Part shown: positions 7,242 through 15,612 of the stretch, piece by piece
Layout: each line of letters starts with the position of its first letter
How positions within the stretch are numbered: position 1 is the first letter of the stretch
From: Candidatus Kerfeldbacteria bacterium
GTDB taxonomy: Bacteria; Patescibacteriota; Patescibacteriia; UBA9570; XYC2-FULL-38-9
DNA length: 54,775 nucleotides
Assembly: GCA_018500015.2 (NCBI GenBank)
Contig: JAHBAR020000033.1
Span: 1-54,775 of the forward strand
Reading direction: 5' to 3'
Program-made: the position numbers and the translations under genes
Notes under the pieces: generated by a model
Databases searched by the model: none
Told to the model about the DNA's origin: nothing
The model's input: only the letters and a program-made list of their open reading frames with translations

Positions 7242-10187
7242 TTATATCGAACGAATCGCGTTTTTTATTTTCTCGACCCAATCAGTGCCAAGTTCATCGA
7301 TTGTTGCGCGCACTTTATACTCACCAGCATTTTTGGTGTACACCAATTCCCATGGCTCTCTCAGATGAGTGAGTGGCGCTTGAGCAGTGAGTGTGATGCG
7401 TGCGGTTTTAAGCTGGTTGTGACTGCTTGGGTAAAGAGTGTTAATGGAAAGCAGCGAAGACCTGCTTGCGAGTAATTTGATTTCAAGAAGATCGAATAAT
7501 CTAGCAAACTCTTCGGGCAAATGATTGTATCGCGCCGCACGAGAGCGCAGATCGTCGACATCCGCGATGTTCGCAAGCTCTTGATAGAGCACGATGCGCT
7601 CTTCTTGCGATGGATACAGCGTCTCAGGAATACGCGCGCTAAAGGGAAGATCAATTGGAATGTCGCGTTGCACAGGCTCTGGATTGCCTTCGAGTTCCGC
7701 AACCGCTTGATTAAGCAAGCGTCCATACAAATTCAAACCAATTTTCACAGCGTGCCCGTGCTGATCTTTGCCGAGAATATTTCCAACGCCGCGAATTTCC
7801 ATATCTCTGAGTGCAAGTTCAAACCCAGCGCCGAGCATGTGCGATTCTTGGAGCGCGGTCATGCGTTTCATCGCATCTTCGTCGAGTTGGTGTTCGGAAT
7901 AGAGTAGGAGAGCATACCCTTGAATGGTAGAGCGTCCTACGCGCCCCTTGAGTTGGTAGAGCTCTGCGAGCCCAAAGTGCGTTGCGTGTTCGACGATGAT
8001 AGTATTTGCCCTTGGAATATCCAAACCGTTTTCAACGATAGTGGTTGCAAGAAGCAAATCAATCTCGCCTGTGTCAAAATCATGCATCACTTGTGCAAGA
8101 TTTTTTTCATCCATTTGTCCGTGTGCTATGCCTATACGCATGTCAGGAAACAACTCTTGCAGAGTTTGTTTTTTGAGTTCGATGCCTTGTACTCGGTTGT
8201 AAATGTAGTAGAGCTGACCAGAGCGATCGAGTTCGCGTTGAATTGCATTTTTTACAAGGGCGGTATCAAAACGTTCAATGCGCAAGTCGATAGTTTTACG
8301 CTCGCGCGGAGCTGTAAGAATTGTGGAGATGTCGCGAATGCCTGAGAGCGAGAGATTGAGCGTGCGCGGGATTGGTGTTGCGGTCATGGTAAGCACATGC
8401 GCGTGTGCGCGATGATGTTGCAAACCTTCTTTTGCTTTGACACCAAACCGCTGCTCTTCATCGATGACGATCACGCCAAGAGAATGCCAATGAACATCTT
8501 TAGAAAGAAGGCGGTGCGTGCCAATGACAATGTCGACGGTTCCGTTGCGTATACCTTCCAGCGTGACCTTTTGTTCCTTAGGCGATTGGAAGCGAGAGAG
8601 TGCCGCGACCCGAATACCAAAAGTATTCAAGCGCTCAGTAAATGTATCGAAATGCTGCTGAGCGAGCACGGTCGTAGGAGCCAAGATCGCAACCTGTTGA
8701 TGATGGAACGCCGCTCGGAATGCAAGACGAAGTGCGATCTCTGTTTTGCCAAAGCCAACATCGCCGCACAGGAGTCGGTCCATGGGGAGTTGCTTTTCGC
8801 AATCTGAAAAGACATCGGCAAGGGCAGTTGTTTGATCTTGTGTGAGCTCGAATTCACACAATGCGTTCAGTCGCTCTTCTTCATCAACAGGGGAGAGGAC
8901 TGGCGCTTGAGCGATAGATCTTCGAGCGTAGGTGTGCAATAAATCGCGCGCCATGTCGAGCGCTTGTGCTTTGACGCGCGCCACAACTTCGTGCCAGGAC
9001 GCATCTGACAAGCGCGAAATTTTTGGATGCGGATCACCAACGTAGGTGTCGAGGTAATCGGCGAGTTCAACAGGCACGTACACTTTGTCGCCCTGTGCGT
9101 ATTCCATGACAAAGTACTCATGCATGATGTCGTTAACTGGCATCTGTGTCATTCCAATGAATTTTCCAATGCCATGAAAAATATGCACTGCATGATCACC
9201 GGGTTTAAGCGTCATGAGCACCGCAACCTTTTTCTTTTTTGTTTTACGTTGCTCTGATGATGCGCTACCGATGCTGTGATCAGTCAAAATGATTGTGTTC
9301 TGTTCGCGATCAATAACTCCTTCGTTTGCAGTTTCTACATTGATAACAATGGGTTTAAGTGAGCCGAGCGTGCCTACTAAGCGGTCGGGATGTTGGCTTA
9401 CTACAATGTGCGTAGTGAACTGATGAGCAATTTTTAGGAGCTCTGGAACGCGATGCTGATAGGATGCGAGCCTTTCTAGTTTTGCTCCCTCAGAAGTAAA
9501 AAGCGGAGTCACATCGATGTGTTGAAGTAGAGTTTCAATATGCGTGTTCCATGTAAGCACGCGAGTGTCTCGTGGAAGAAGATCGAGAAGTGTGCACGTT
9601 CCGGTGAGTATTTTTGGAAATAGAGTGAGAGTGCTCACTGTCTCAAGTCGCGTACCTGTTGCGAGATCAAAAGCGTACATATCTTGCACAACATCGTCTT
9701 CGCACACTATGCGTACTGGAATTTCGATGTACACATCGAATACCGACCCGCGACTTGCGAAACTCCACTCCGTGTCAGCTTGCGTATTGCGCTCATAGTC
9801 GTTGCGCACACACCATGATGCGAGTTCTGTGAGTATAAGCTTATCACCAACGCGAAGCGTGCGAGTTTTTTTACCCGCTTCGGAAATGGTTGGAAGGGTT
9901 GCCTCTTGAGCAAAGGCAGAATGGGTGAGTATGATCTCTCCTGCGCTCAAGTTCCCGACGCGAAAGATGTCTTGAGAGGAGGATGTAAAAGGAAAAATAT
10001 GATTACACCCAAAGCCTTTGAGCAGTTCATAGAGCTTTTCAACATCTTTTATATGATCACAAATGATGTTCAATGGGAATTGACCTTTTGTTTTTGAAAT
10101 CGAGATAGCATAAGCCAGCGCCAAAAGGTTTGGGACCCCTCCGCGCTTTGCGTACCGTTCTGTCGTATCTAAAATATCCATTGCCAT
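7242..10187 (-). CDS. mfd: Transcription-repair coupling factor
   Basis: 981 aa, shorter than the roughly 1150 aa of E. coli Mfd because the N-terminal UvrB-like part is reduced. Visible in order: degenerate N-terminal domains, the RNA-polymerase-interacting CarD-like domain (LKPGDHAVHIFHGIGKFIG, about residue 330), then a superfamily 2 translocase with Walker A LLCGDVGFGKTE, DEEQRFG as Walker B, TMTATPIPRTL as motif III, and the RGRVGR motif VI. It ends in a TRCF C-terminal domain. The protein removes RNA polymerase stalled at lesions and recruits UvrA. The start ATG at 10187 is followed by a second in-frame ATG at 10181. It diverges from rarA. Confidence 0.95.
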   Translation of the reverse strand: MAMDILDTTERYAKRGGVPNLLALAYAISISKTKGQFPLNIICDHIKDVEKLYELLKGFGCNHIFPFTSSSQDIFRVGNLSAGEIILTHSAFAQEATLPTISEAGKKTRTLRVGDKLILTELASWCVRNDYERNTQADTEWSFASRGSVFDVYIEIPVRIVCEDDVVQDMYAFDLATGTRLETVSTLTLFPKILTGTCTLLDLLPRDTRVLTWNTHIETLLQHIDVTPLFTSEGAKLERLASYQHRVPELLKIAHQFTTHIVVSQHPDRLVGTLGSLKPIVINVETANEGVIDREQNTIILTDHSIGSASSEQRKTKKKKVAVLMTLKPGDHAVHIFHGIGKFIGMTQMPVNDIMHEYFVMEYAQGDKVYVPVELADYLDTYVGDPHPKISRLSDASWHEVVARVKAQALDMARDLLHTYARRSIAQAPVLSPVDEEERLNALCEFELTQDQTTALADVFSDCEKQLPMDRLLCGDVGFGKTEIALRLAFRAAFHHQQVAILAPTTVLAQQHFDTFTERLNTFGIRVAALSRFQSPKEQKVTLEGIRNGTVDIVIGTHRLLSKDVHWHSLGVIVIDEEQRFGVKAKEGLQHHRAHAHVLTMTATPIPRTLNLSLSGIRDISTILTAPRERKTIDLRIERFDTALVKNAIQRELDRSGQLYYIYNRVQGIELKKQTLQELFPDMRIGIAHGQMDEKNLAQVMHDFDTGEIDLLLATTIVENGLDIPRANTIIVEHATHFGLAELYQLKGRVGRSTIQGYALLLYSEHQLDEDAMKRMTALQESHMLGAGFELALRDMEIRGVGNILGKDQHGHAVKIGLNLYGRLLNQAVAELEGNPEPVQRDIPIDLPFSARIPETLYPSQEERIVLYQELANIADVDDLRSRAARYNHLPEEFARLFDLLEIKLLASRSSLLSINTLYPSSHNQLKTARITLTAQAPLTHLREPWELVYTKNAGEYKVRATIDELGTDWVEKIKNAIRSI

Positions 10188-10199
10188 ACGGCAAACAAT

Positions 10200-10205
10200 A
10201 GTCTA
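10200..10205 (-). promoter_or_regulatory. Putative -10 of mfd
   Basis: TAGACT on the minus strand ends 12 nt before the ATG at 10187. The predicted transcription start falls just upstream of the codon, in keeping with the short or absent leaders seen in this window. No clear -35. Confidence 0.35.
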
Positions 10206-10224
10206 CATGAACTTTTTCCTTTGT

Positions 10225-10232
10225 GCTATGGT
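10225..10232 (+). promoter_or_regulatory. Putative extended -10 of rarA
   Basis: TGCTATGGT, with TATGGT at 10227-10232, ends 6 nt before the ATG at 10239. The TTG at 10221 lies upstream of this box, so the start at 10239 is preferred. Confidence 0.35.
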
Positions 10233-10238
10233 TATTGC

Positions 10239-11399
10239 ATGGAGACCAATGACACCTCAATTCCATTGCCAGAGCGTTTACGACCGCAGACTTTTGATGA
10301 ATATGTTGGTCAAACGCATATTGTTGGTGCAGATGCGCTGTTAAAAACAGTGTTGCGCAGTGGAAGCGTGCCATCGATGATTCTCTGGGGTCCGCCGGGT
10401 TCTGGAAAAACAACACTCGCTCATTTGCTGGCAAAACAGGTGAAGGCTGAATGCGTGCAGATGTCGGCGATTTCTTCGGGTAAACAAGAACTCACCAAAG
10501 TCATTGCTGATGCGAAACAACGCAAAGAATTTTTTAAACAGAACACCATTCTTTTCGTTGATGAAATTCATCGATGGAATAAAGCGCAGCAAGACGCGCT
10601 CCTCAGCGCAGTTGAAAAAGGGGTAATTACATTCATTGGCGCGACAACAGAAAATCCATCGTTTGAAGTAAACAACGCGCTACTTTCACGATGCCAAGTC
10701 ATTGTGCTGAAAAGTTTGACTGAAAAAGAACTCGATGTCATTGCGCGCCGAGCAGAAAAAACAATCAATTTCACATTGCCTGATGATGTGCGCTCTCATG
10801 TTGTTGGGCTGAGCAATGGTGATGCCCGTGTGATGCTGAATATGGTTGATGTGCTTTCAAAAGCGACCATCAAACTCACCCTTGAAAATGTGCGTACGCT
10901 GTTACAAAAAACATTGCAGTATGATCGGCATGCTGAAGAGCATTACAATACAATTTCAGCGCTCCACAAATCGATGCGTGCTTCTGATCCAACAGCGAGC
11001 GTGTATTGGCTCGCACGGATGCTTGAAGCTGGTGAAGATCCGCTGTACGTTGCTCGTCGTGTCATTCGTTTTGCTTCAGAAGATATTGGTAATGCAAAAC
11101 CAAACGCACTTGTACTCGCGGTTGCGGCATATCAAGCGTGCCATATGCTTGGCATGCCTGAGTGCAATTTGGCGCTCACGCAAGCGGTGGAATATTGCGC
11201 CTCAGCTCCAAAGTCTCGCGCAATGGATACTGCGTATGTGCGAGCCAAAAAAGATATTATCGATCGACCTCAAGGGGCAATTCCGATGCACTTGCGCAAT
11301 GCTCCAACACAGCTCATGAAAGAGCTCGGATACGGAAAACGAGAGCAAGACAGCAATATGCCTCAAGGATTAGAAGACAGAAATTATTTTTCCGACTGA
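10239..11399 (+). CDS. rarA: Replication-associated recombination protein A (RarA/MgsA AAA+ ATPase)
   Basis: 386 aa. AAA+ core with Walker A GPPGSGKTT, Walker B ILFVDEIHRWNKAQQDALL, sensor 1 region GATTENPSFEVNNALLSRC and a sensor 2 helix, followed by the helical tetramerisation domain characteristic of RarA (RVIRFASEDIGNA, YLA-type PKS motifs, AIPMHLRNAPTQLMKELGYG). It acts at stalled replication forks, related to clamp-loader ATPases. A longer reading frame begins at TTG 10221, but METNDTSIPLPERLRP is the usual N-terminus and the -10 box lies inside the longer version. Its 3' end overlaps the convergent pth by 16 bp. Confidence 0.93.
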   Translation: METNDTSIPLPERLRPQTFDEYVGQTHIVGADALLKTVLRSGSVPSMILWGPPGSGKTTLAHLLAKQVKAECVQMSAISSGKQELTKVIADAKQRKEFFKQNTILFVDEIHRWNKAQQDALLSAVEKGVITFIGATTENPSFEVNNALLSRCQVIVLKSLTEKELDVIARRAEKTINFTLPDDVRSHVVGLSNGDARVMLNMVDVLSKATIKLTLENVRTLLQKTLQYDRHAEEHYNTISALHKSMRASDPTASVYWLARMLEAGEDPLYVARRVIRFASEDIGNAKPNALVLAVAAYQACHMLGMPECNLALTQAVEYCASAPKSRAMDTAYVRAKKDIIDRPQGAIPMHLRNAPTQLMKELGYGKREQDSNMPQGLEDRNYFSD

Positions 11400-11947
11400 A
11401 CAGTGATATCGCGATGTGTTTGCGGGTTGAGGCCGCGGACAACAATATCTCTAATTGCTTCTTCAGCAGCCTGTAGAATTTCAGGAAGTACTTTTTCTTC
11501 ATCAGCAGTAAATGGTGCAAGTACGTAGTCAGCCGCATCCCACTGCTCAGGCATCATTCCAACGCCAATTTTGATGCGAGGGAACTCCTTACTGCCGAGG
11601 CGTTCGATGATCGACTTGATGCCGTTGTGTCCTGCATCAGATCCGCTTGAACGCAAGCGCAGAGTGCCAAAAGGAATTTCTTTGTCGTCATAAATGACTA
11701 CAATACGCTCAACTGGAATATCATAGAAATGCGCGAGTGGCTGCACAGCGTCACCAGAATCATTCATGTAGGTGAGTGGTTTGCAGTAGATGATGTTATC
11801 GCGTTTTGTAACTAACGCATTGAATTTTTTTTCTTCACGAAAATCTGAAGCAAGAGCGTCAAGAATACGAAAGCCCACGTTGTGACGTGTACGGTCGTAT
11901 TTTTTTTCTGGATTACCTAAGCCCACGATGAGCCAAAGATTGTGCAT
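11384..11947 (-). CDS. pth: Peptidyl-tRNA hydrolase
   Basis: 187 aa, normal length. Family blocks are all present: LWLIVGLGNPEKKYDRTRHNVGF with the catalytic histidine, KPLTYMNDSGDAV, VIYDDKEIPFGTLRLR, and SGSDAGHNGIKSI. It recycles peptidyl-tRNA released from stalled ribosomes. It follows der by 3 nt in a minus-strand operon and overlaps the 3' end of rarA. Confidence 0.95.
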   Translation of the reverse strand: MHNLWLIVGLGNPEKKYDRTRHNVGFRILDALASDFREEKKFNALVTKRDNIIYCKPLTYMNDSGDAVQPLAHFYDIPVERIVVIYDDKEIPFGTLRLRSSGSDAGHNGIKSIIERLGSKEFPRIKIGVGMMPEQWDAADYVLAPFTADEEKVLPEILQAAEEAIRDIVVRGLNPQTHRDITVQSEK

Positions 11948-11950
11948 AGA

Positions 11951-13303
11951 TTATTGATCGATCTCGATAATAATTTTGACGCCATCAAAATCAAAACGTT
12001 CGCGAAGTTCGCGTTCCAAAATATCTGGAATTGCGCGTGGTACATCTTTTGGCTTATTCACTTGCAAATAGAAGTGTGGAGGAGCAGTACGTGTTTGCTC
12101 AAAGCGGAAGAAACGGACATTTGGTGCTTTGTGTTTGCGTACGTTGGTTTTTTTTGGTTTGTATAAATTTTGCGCATACTCACGCAGTGGCTCGAGCTCT
12201 TCAATAGTGAGTTTGCGATTATAGTTTTCAAGAACGTTTCCAACCAAATCAAGGGTATCTGTAACGCGCACATGTTCTTTTGCTGAGATGAAAATCATTG
12301 GTGCCCATGCAAGATAGGGAAGCGAGTTGTGAAAATAACGAATGAAGTCGTTGATCGTGTTGGAATCTTTTTCTGGAATCACATCCCATTTGTTGACGAC
12401 AATGATGAGTGCTTTGTTGTGCTCTGAAATAATTTGTGCAATTTTTTTATCTTGTGCTGCGATTGATTTTTGCGCTTCAACAACAAACAACACCACGTCA
12501 GCACGTTCGATAGCGCGGAGTGAAGCATCGACGCTTTGTTTTTCAATCAAGCCTAAGCGCTTATCGCCCCATTTGTGTCCAACCTTTGCTTGCTTACGAA
12601 TGCCGGCAGTGTCAATGAGCATATAGTGCTTGCCTTCGTAATCATATTGAATATCGTTGGCATCACGAGTGGTGTGAGCAGCATCGGCAACGATCACGCG
12701 ATCTTCACCAAGAATGCTGTTGATGAGAGAAGATTTGCCTACATTTGGACGGCCGACGATTGCAATTTTTTTACGCTTTACATCGCGCTCTGCAGTCTGT
12801 TCGAGTGGAAGATACTGAAAGAGTGCGTCCAAGATGTCTCCTGTACCTCTTCCGGAAACCGCAGACATAATGTGTGTTTCTTTGATGCCAAGAGAGTAGA
12901 TGTTTTGATCCATCTGTGCTGCTTTTGTGTTACCGTCGATTTTGTTGACGCCAAGCACAATTGGTTTGCCAGCTTTTTGATATTGCGCGAGGAGTTTGCG
13001 TTCTTGTGGCAGTACGCCAGTGAGGCCGTCGATCACAAACAAAATAACATCCGCCTCTTTAATAGCGCGCTGAGCAGCTTCCACAACGCGTTTTTCGAGT
13101 TGTTCATCTTTTTCCACGTCCATGCCACCGGTGTCGACAAGAAGGCATTCGCGTCCGCGCCAGAATATGCTTCCGTATTTGAGGTCGCGCGTGGTTCCCG
13201 GGAACGACGAAATAATAGCGTCCTCAGTATGTGTGAGCTTGTTGAACAAGGTTGATTTGCCGACATTCATGCGGCCGACGATTGCGATACACGGAAGTTT
13301 CAT
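11951..13303 (-). CDS. der: Ribosome-associated GTPase Der (EngA)
   Basis: 450 aa with two tandem GTPase domains and the C-terminal KH-like domain typical of Der. Domain 1: G1 GRMNVGKST (Met replaces the usual Pro), G3 DTGG, G4 NKID. Domain 2: G1 GRPNVGKSS, G3 DTAG, G4 NKWD. The protein is needed for 50S ribosomal subunit maturation. It lies between the LCP gene (5-nt gap) and pth (3-nt gap) and is probably cotranscribed with both. Confidence 0.96.
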   Translation of the reverse strand: MKLPCIAIVGRMNVGKSTLFNKLTHTEDAIISSFPGTTRDLKYGSIFWRGRECLLVDTGGMDVEKDEQLEKRVVEAAQRAIKEADVILFVIDGLTGVLPQERKLLAQYQKAGKPIVLGVNKIDGNTKAAQMDQNIYSLGIKETHIMSAVSGRGTGDILDALFQYLPLEQTAERDVKRKKIAIVGRPNVGKSSLINSILGEDRVIVADAAHTTRDANDIQYDYEGKHYMLIDTAGIRKQAKVGHKWGDKRLGLIEKQSVDASLRAIERADVVLFVVEAQKSIAAQDKKIAQIISEHNKALIIVVNKWDVIPEKDSNTINDFIRYFHNSLPYLAWAPMIFISAKEHVRVTDTLDLVGNVLENYNRKLTIEELEPLREYAQNLYKPKKTNVRKHKAPNVRFFRFEQTRTAPPHFYLQVNKPKDVPRAIPDILERELRERFDFDGVKIIIEIDQ

Positions 13304-13308
13304 ACTCG

Positions 13309-14988
13309 TTATTGTGCCAGATGTTGCTGGTCTTTACCAAGGATTACCACAATATCCGTGGTTTCGTCCAGTATGGAGGTATCAACGATGTTTGGATTGA
13401 GGTCAGTTGAGCTGCGGATTGTTGTGCTTGTTGGCAGTGTTGCGGGGGTACTAGTGACACCAAGCAACGTTTCAAGAGCGGTGAGTGCTGCCGAAACTTC
13501 ACCGTTGGAAAGATCATAAATGCGCGTTGTAGTTTGAGTCCTGTCAATCGCATTTCCAATAGCGACGTTTGTCATGCCTAGCGCTTCTAAGCGTGTTTGA
13601 GCTGTGCCCGCAAGCCCAGTGATACCAGCGCCATTTTGAACAACAATGCGCGTTGCGCTCAGCGAAACCCAAGTGCCTTCGTTTGTCTGCGTTGCGGAGT
13701 CTGTATCATGTATTGTTTCTTCCACGACAGGATTGATCGCTGCCTGAATCACTGCTTGAATTTCGGAGTAGTCGGCGAGCCCTGCTCTTGGCTCAAGATA
13801 AAATGCACCGGTGGTTGTCGAGTGTTCGTTGATAAGCACACTCTCTTCAGAATCTGCGTCAAGAATAACATTGACTATGTCATCTTGTTTCACTTCTTTG
13901 ACAAGATCTCCAATGCGTAGCATTTCCCACACCTCCATATCTGTGGTGGCGTGCTTGCCGACAGCTGTCAGTATGTTGGTGATAGCTGTTGGATTAAGAA
14001 GTGTTCCGACAGTAAATATTTTTTCTTTAAATGCTTGAATCACATCTTGTTGTCGTGCTGCGCGTGCAAAATCGCCGGCCTCTGTCTGATCATACCCTAA
14101 CGGTACTTTACGAATACGAGCGTACATGAGCGCTATATATCCATCCATGTGTTGCTCACCAGCAGAAAATGTGACACGGCAGTAGTATCCATCATCCAGA
14201 AGGTCTGTATTCAGAGCAGGGCACGGACTCTCTAGTTGGTCGACACCATAATGGCCGGTGAAGGCGCGCTCAACGTTGACCTCAATTCCACCAACAGCAT
14301 CAATAACATCTGTGAAGCCGTCAAAATCAATCTCTGCGTAATAATGAACCTCAAGCCCAGTAAGCATGGTGATAATCTTTTTTTCCATTTCTATATCGCC
14401 GTGCACAAGTACGCTGTTGATTTTGAGATAGTCTGCGGTTGCTAGATTTTCCGGTGGAATAGGAACAACCAGATCGCGAGGAATAGAAATGAGCGTCACT
14501 TTTTTCGTCGACGGCTGAACAGAGGCGACCATGATAGTGTCGGTGAGTGTGCCGCCCGGATAGTTCGCGCCACCTTTGCCTAACAGTAAGATGTTAATGC
14601 GGTCATCCTCCTCACCGTTGACCTTTTGAATGTTGGGAGCAATAATGCGTGCAATTTGTTCGATCGCTGAATGCTGAGAGTCTTTATTCGTAATCGAGTG
14701 TGTGATTATTGAATAGAGCGAATACCCATATGCCGCACCGCCGCATATAAACAGTAGGAGAGCTGCAAAAATACTCCATCGCACCCAATGACGTTTGCGT
14801 TGAGGAGTTGGTTGTTCTGCAACCTCCTCAACTGTAGGTGCATTGATGATGGGCGGTTCGTTGACAATGGCTTCCTCAACCAGTGTGTACTCTGAGATGT
14901 CACGATCTTGATCGGTGATTGGCGTTTGTTCTTTTGTATTTTTTTTTGAAGAGAGTTTTGTCACTCGTGGGGTGGTACGTTTTGGCAT
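13309..14988 (-). CDS. LytR-CpsA-Psr (LCP) family protein with LytR C-terminal domain
   Basis: 559 aa from the ATG at 14988. A cytosolic N-terminus rich in Lys and Glu leads to one membrane helix (about 70-92), then an extracytoplasmic LCP domain: ILLLGKGGANYPGGTLTDTIMV, VTLISIPRDLVVPIP and the MYARIRKVPLGYD...DFARAARQQDVI block. The tail (TRIVVQNGAGITGLAG... onward) matches the LytR_C domain. LCP proteins transfer lipid-linked polymers onto the cell wall or other surface acceptors. The frame is open to an ATG at 15012, but a TATACT box lies between that codon and 14988, so the shorter start is chosen. First gene of the LCP-der-pth unit. Confidence 0.9.
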   Translation of the reverse strand: MPKRTTPRVTKLSSKKNTKEQTPITDQDRDISEYTLVEEAIVNEPPIINAPTVEEVAEQPTPQRKRHWVRWSIFAALLLFICGGAAYGYSLYSIITHSITNKDSQHSAIEQIARIIAPNIQKVNGEEDDRINILLLGKGGANYPGGTLTDTIMVASVQPSTKKVTLISIPRDLVVPIPPENLATADYLKINSVLVHGDIEMEKKIITMLTGLEVHYYAEIDFDGFTDVIDAVGGIEVNVERAFTGHYGVDQLESPCPALNTDLLDDGYYCRVTFSAGEQHMDGYIALMYARIRKVPLGYDQTEAGDFARAARQQDVIQAFKEKIFTVGTLLNPTAITNILTAVGKHATTDMEVWEMLRIGDLVKEVKQDDIVNVILDADSEESVLINEHSTTTGAFYLEPRAGLADYSEIQAVIQAAINPVVEETIHDTDSATQTNEGTWVSLSATRIVVQNGAGITGLAGTAQTRLEALGMTNVAIGNAIDRTQTTTRIYDLSNGEVSAALTALETLLGVTSTPATLPTSTTIRSSTDLNPNIVDTSILDETTDIVVILGKDQQHLAQ

Positions 14989-14997
14989 AACTGACAC

Positions 14998-15003
14998 AGT
15001 ATA
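14998..15003 (-). promoter_or_regulatory. -10 box of the LCP-der-pth operon
   Basis: TATACT on the minus strand (preceded by AGC) ends 9 nt before the ATG at 14988. It predicts a nearly leaderless message and fixes the start codon. Confidence 0.6.
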
Positions 15004-15030
15004 GCTGAGCATTTTTGTTTTGAATAGTCA

Positions 15031-15059
15031 TTGACAAAAAAATAAAAAAGTGGGATAGT
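15031..15059 (+). promoter_or_regulatory. Promoter of the 15091-21480 operon
   Basis: A perfect TTGACA (15031-15036), 17-nt A-rich spacer and GATAGT (15054-15059). The start ATG at 15091 is about 25 nt beyond the predicted transcription start, so this unit probably has a short leader, unlike many others here. Confidence 0.55.
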
Positions 15060-15090
15060 ACACGCAACTTTTTAGTAAACAAATACGACT

Positions 15091-15393
15091 ATGGCTTCGC
15101 CCATGCACCAACTTATCAACGGTAACATCTTCGTTGAACTTGGACTCACCTCACTCAGCGACGGTGAAAAAGCGGATATGCTTGAACAAATTAACGACGT
15201 TGTGCTCAAGCGCGTGATGTTGCGGGTCATTGAGCTCATTTCAGATGAGCAAGCGCAAGCACTCGGAATGCTCCCTACAGATGAAGACAAGCTCAACTAC
15301 ATTTTGAAGGCGGTGCCAAATTTTGGAGAGCTTGTTGAAGATGAAATTCAAAAAATGAAACACGAAATCGCAGCAGCCTCACTCGTTTCTTAA
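15091..15393 (+). CDS. DUF5663-like small protein
   Basis: 100 aa, all helical, acidic. It resembles the DUF5663 proteins common in CPR genomes (FVELGLTSLSDGEKADMLEQI near the N-terminus and a repeated amphipathic helix pattern). The role of the family is unknown. It heads an operon with a 69-aa protein, the 974-aa coiled-coil protein and the helicase-nuclease. Confidence 0.6.
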   Translation: MASPMHQLINGNIFVELGLTSLSDGEKADMLEQINDVVLKRVMLRVIELISDEQAQALGMLPTDEDKLNYILKAVPNFGELVEDEIQKMKHEIAAASLVS

Positions 15394-15402
15394 GACACAT
15401 AT

Positions 15403-15612
15403 ATGGAGCAAGCGTTAACTACAGCACCTGAAGATCTCAAAACAGCGGAGATTCGTCAAAAAATTCTCGCAGCACAGCAAGAGCTTGAGCACAAGCTGGC
15501 AAAATGTTCTGAAGAGCAAAAGTTGGTTCTAAAAGCTGTGCGCGAACGCGCCCGCCTTCACCACATTAACCAAGCTCGTGTACACATTCAATCTTTTAGT
15601 TCACATGTATGA
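15403..15612 (+). CDS. Small helical protein, unknown function
   Basis: 69 aa, highly charged and predicted to be one long helical hairpin (Lys, Glu and Gln rich). It starts 9 nt after the DUF5663-like gene and ends in an ATGA overlap with the large coiled-coil gene, so it is translationally coupled to it. I recognise no family. Confidence 0.6.
   Translation: MEQALTTAPEDLKTAEIRQKILAAQQELEHKLAKCSEEQKLVLKAVRERARLHHINQARVHIQSFSSHV

Noticed and set aside
7521-8345. Plus-strand frames of 128 and 141 codons
   Set aside because: Antisense shadows of mfd; no protein-like motifs.
10221-10238. TTG start for rarA
   Set aside because: The ATG at 10239 gives the family N-terminus and the -10 box lies between the two codons.
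12575-13255. 226-codon plus-strand frame
   Set aside because: Antisense shadow of der, which has complete GTPase motifs on the other strand.
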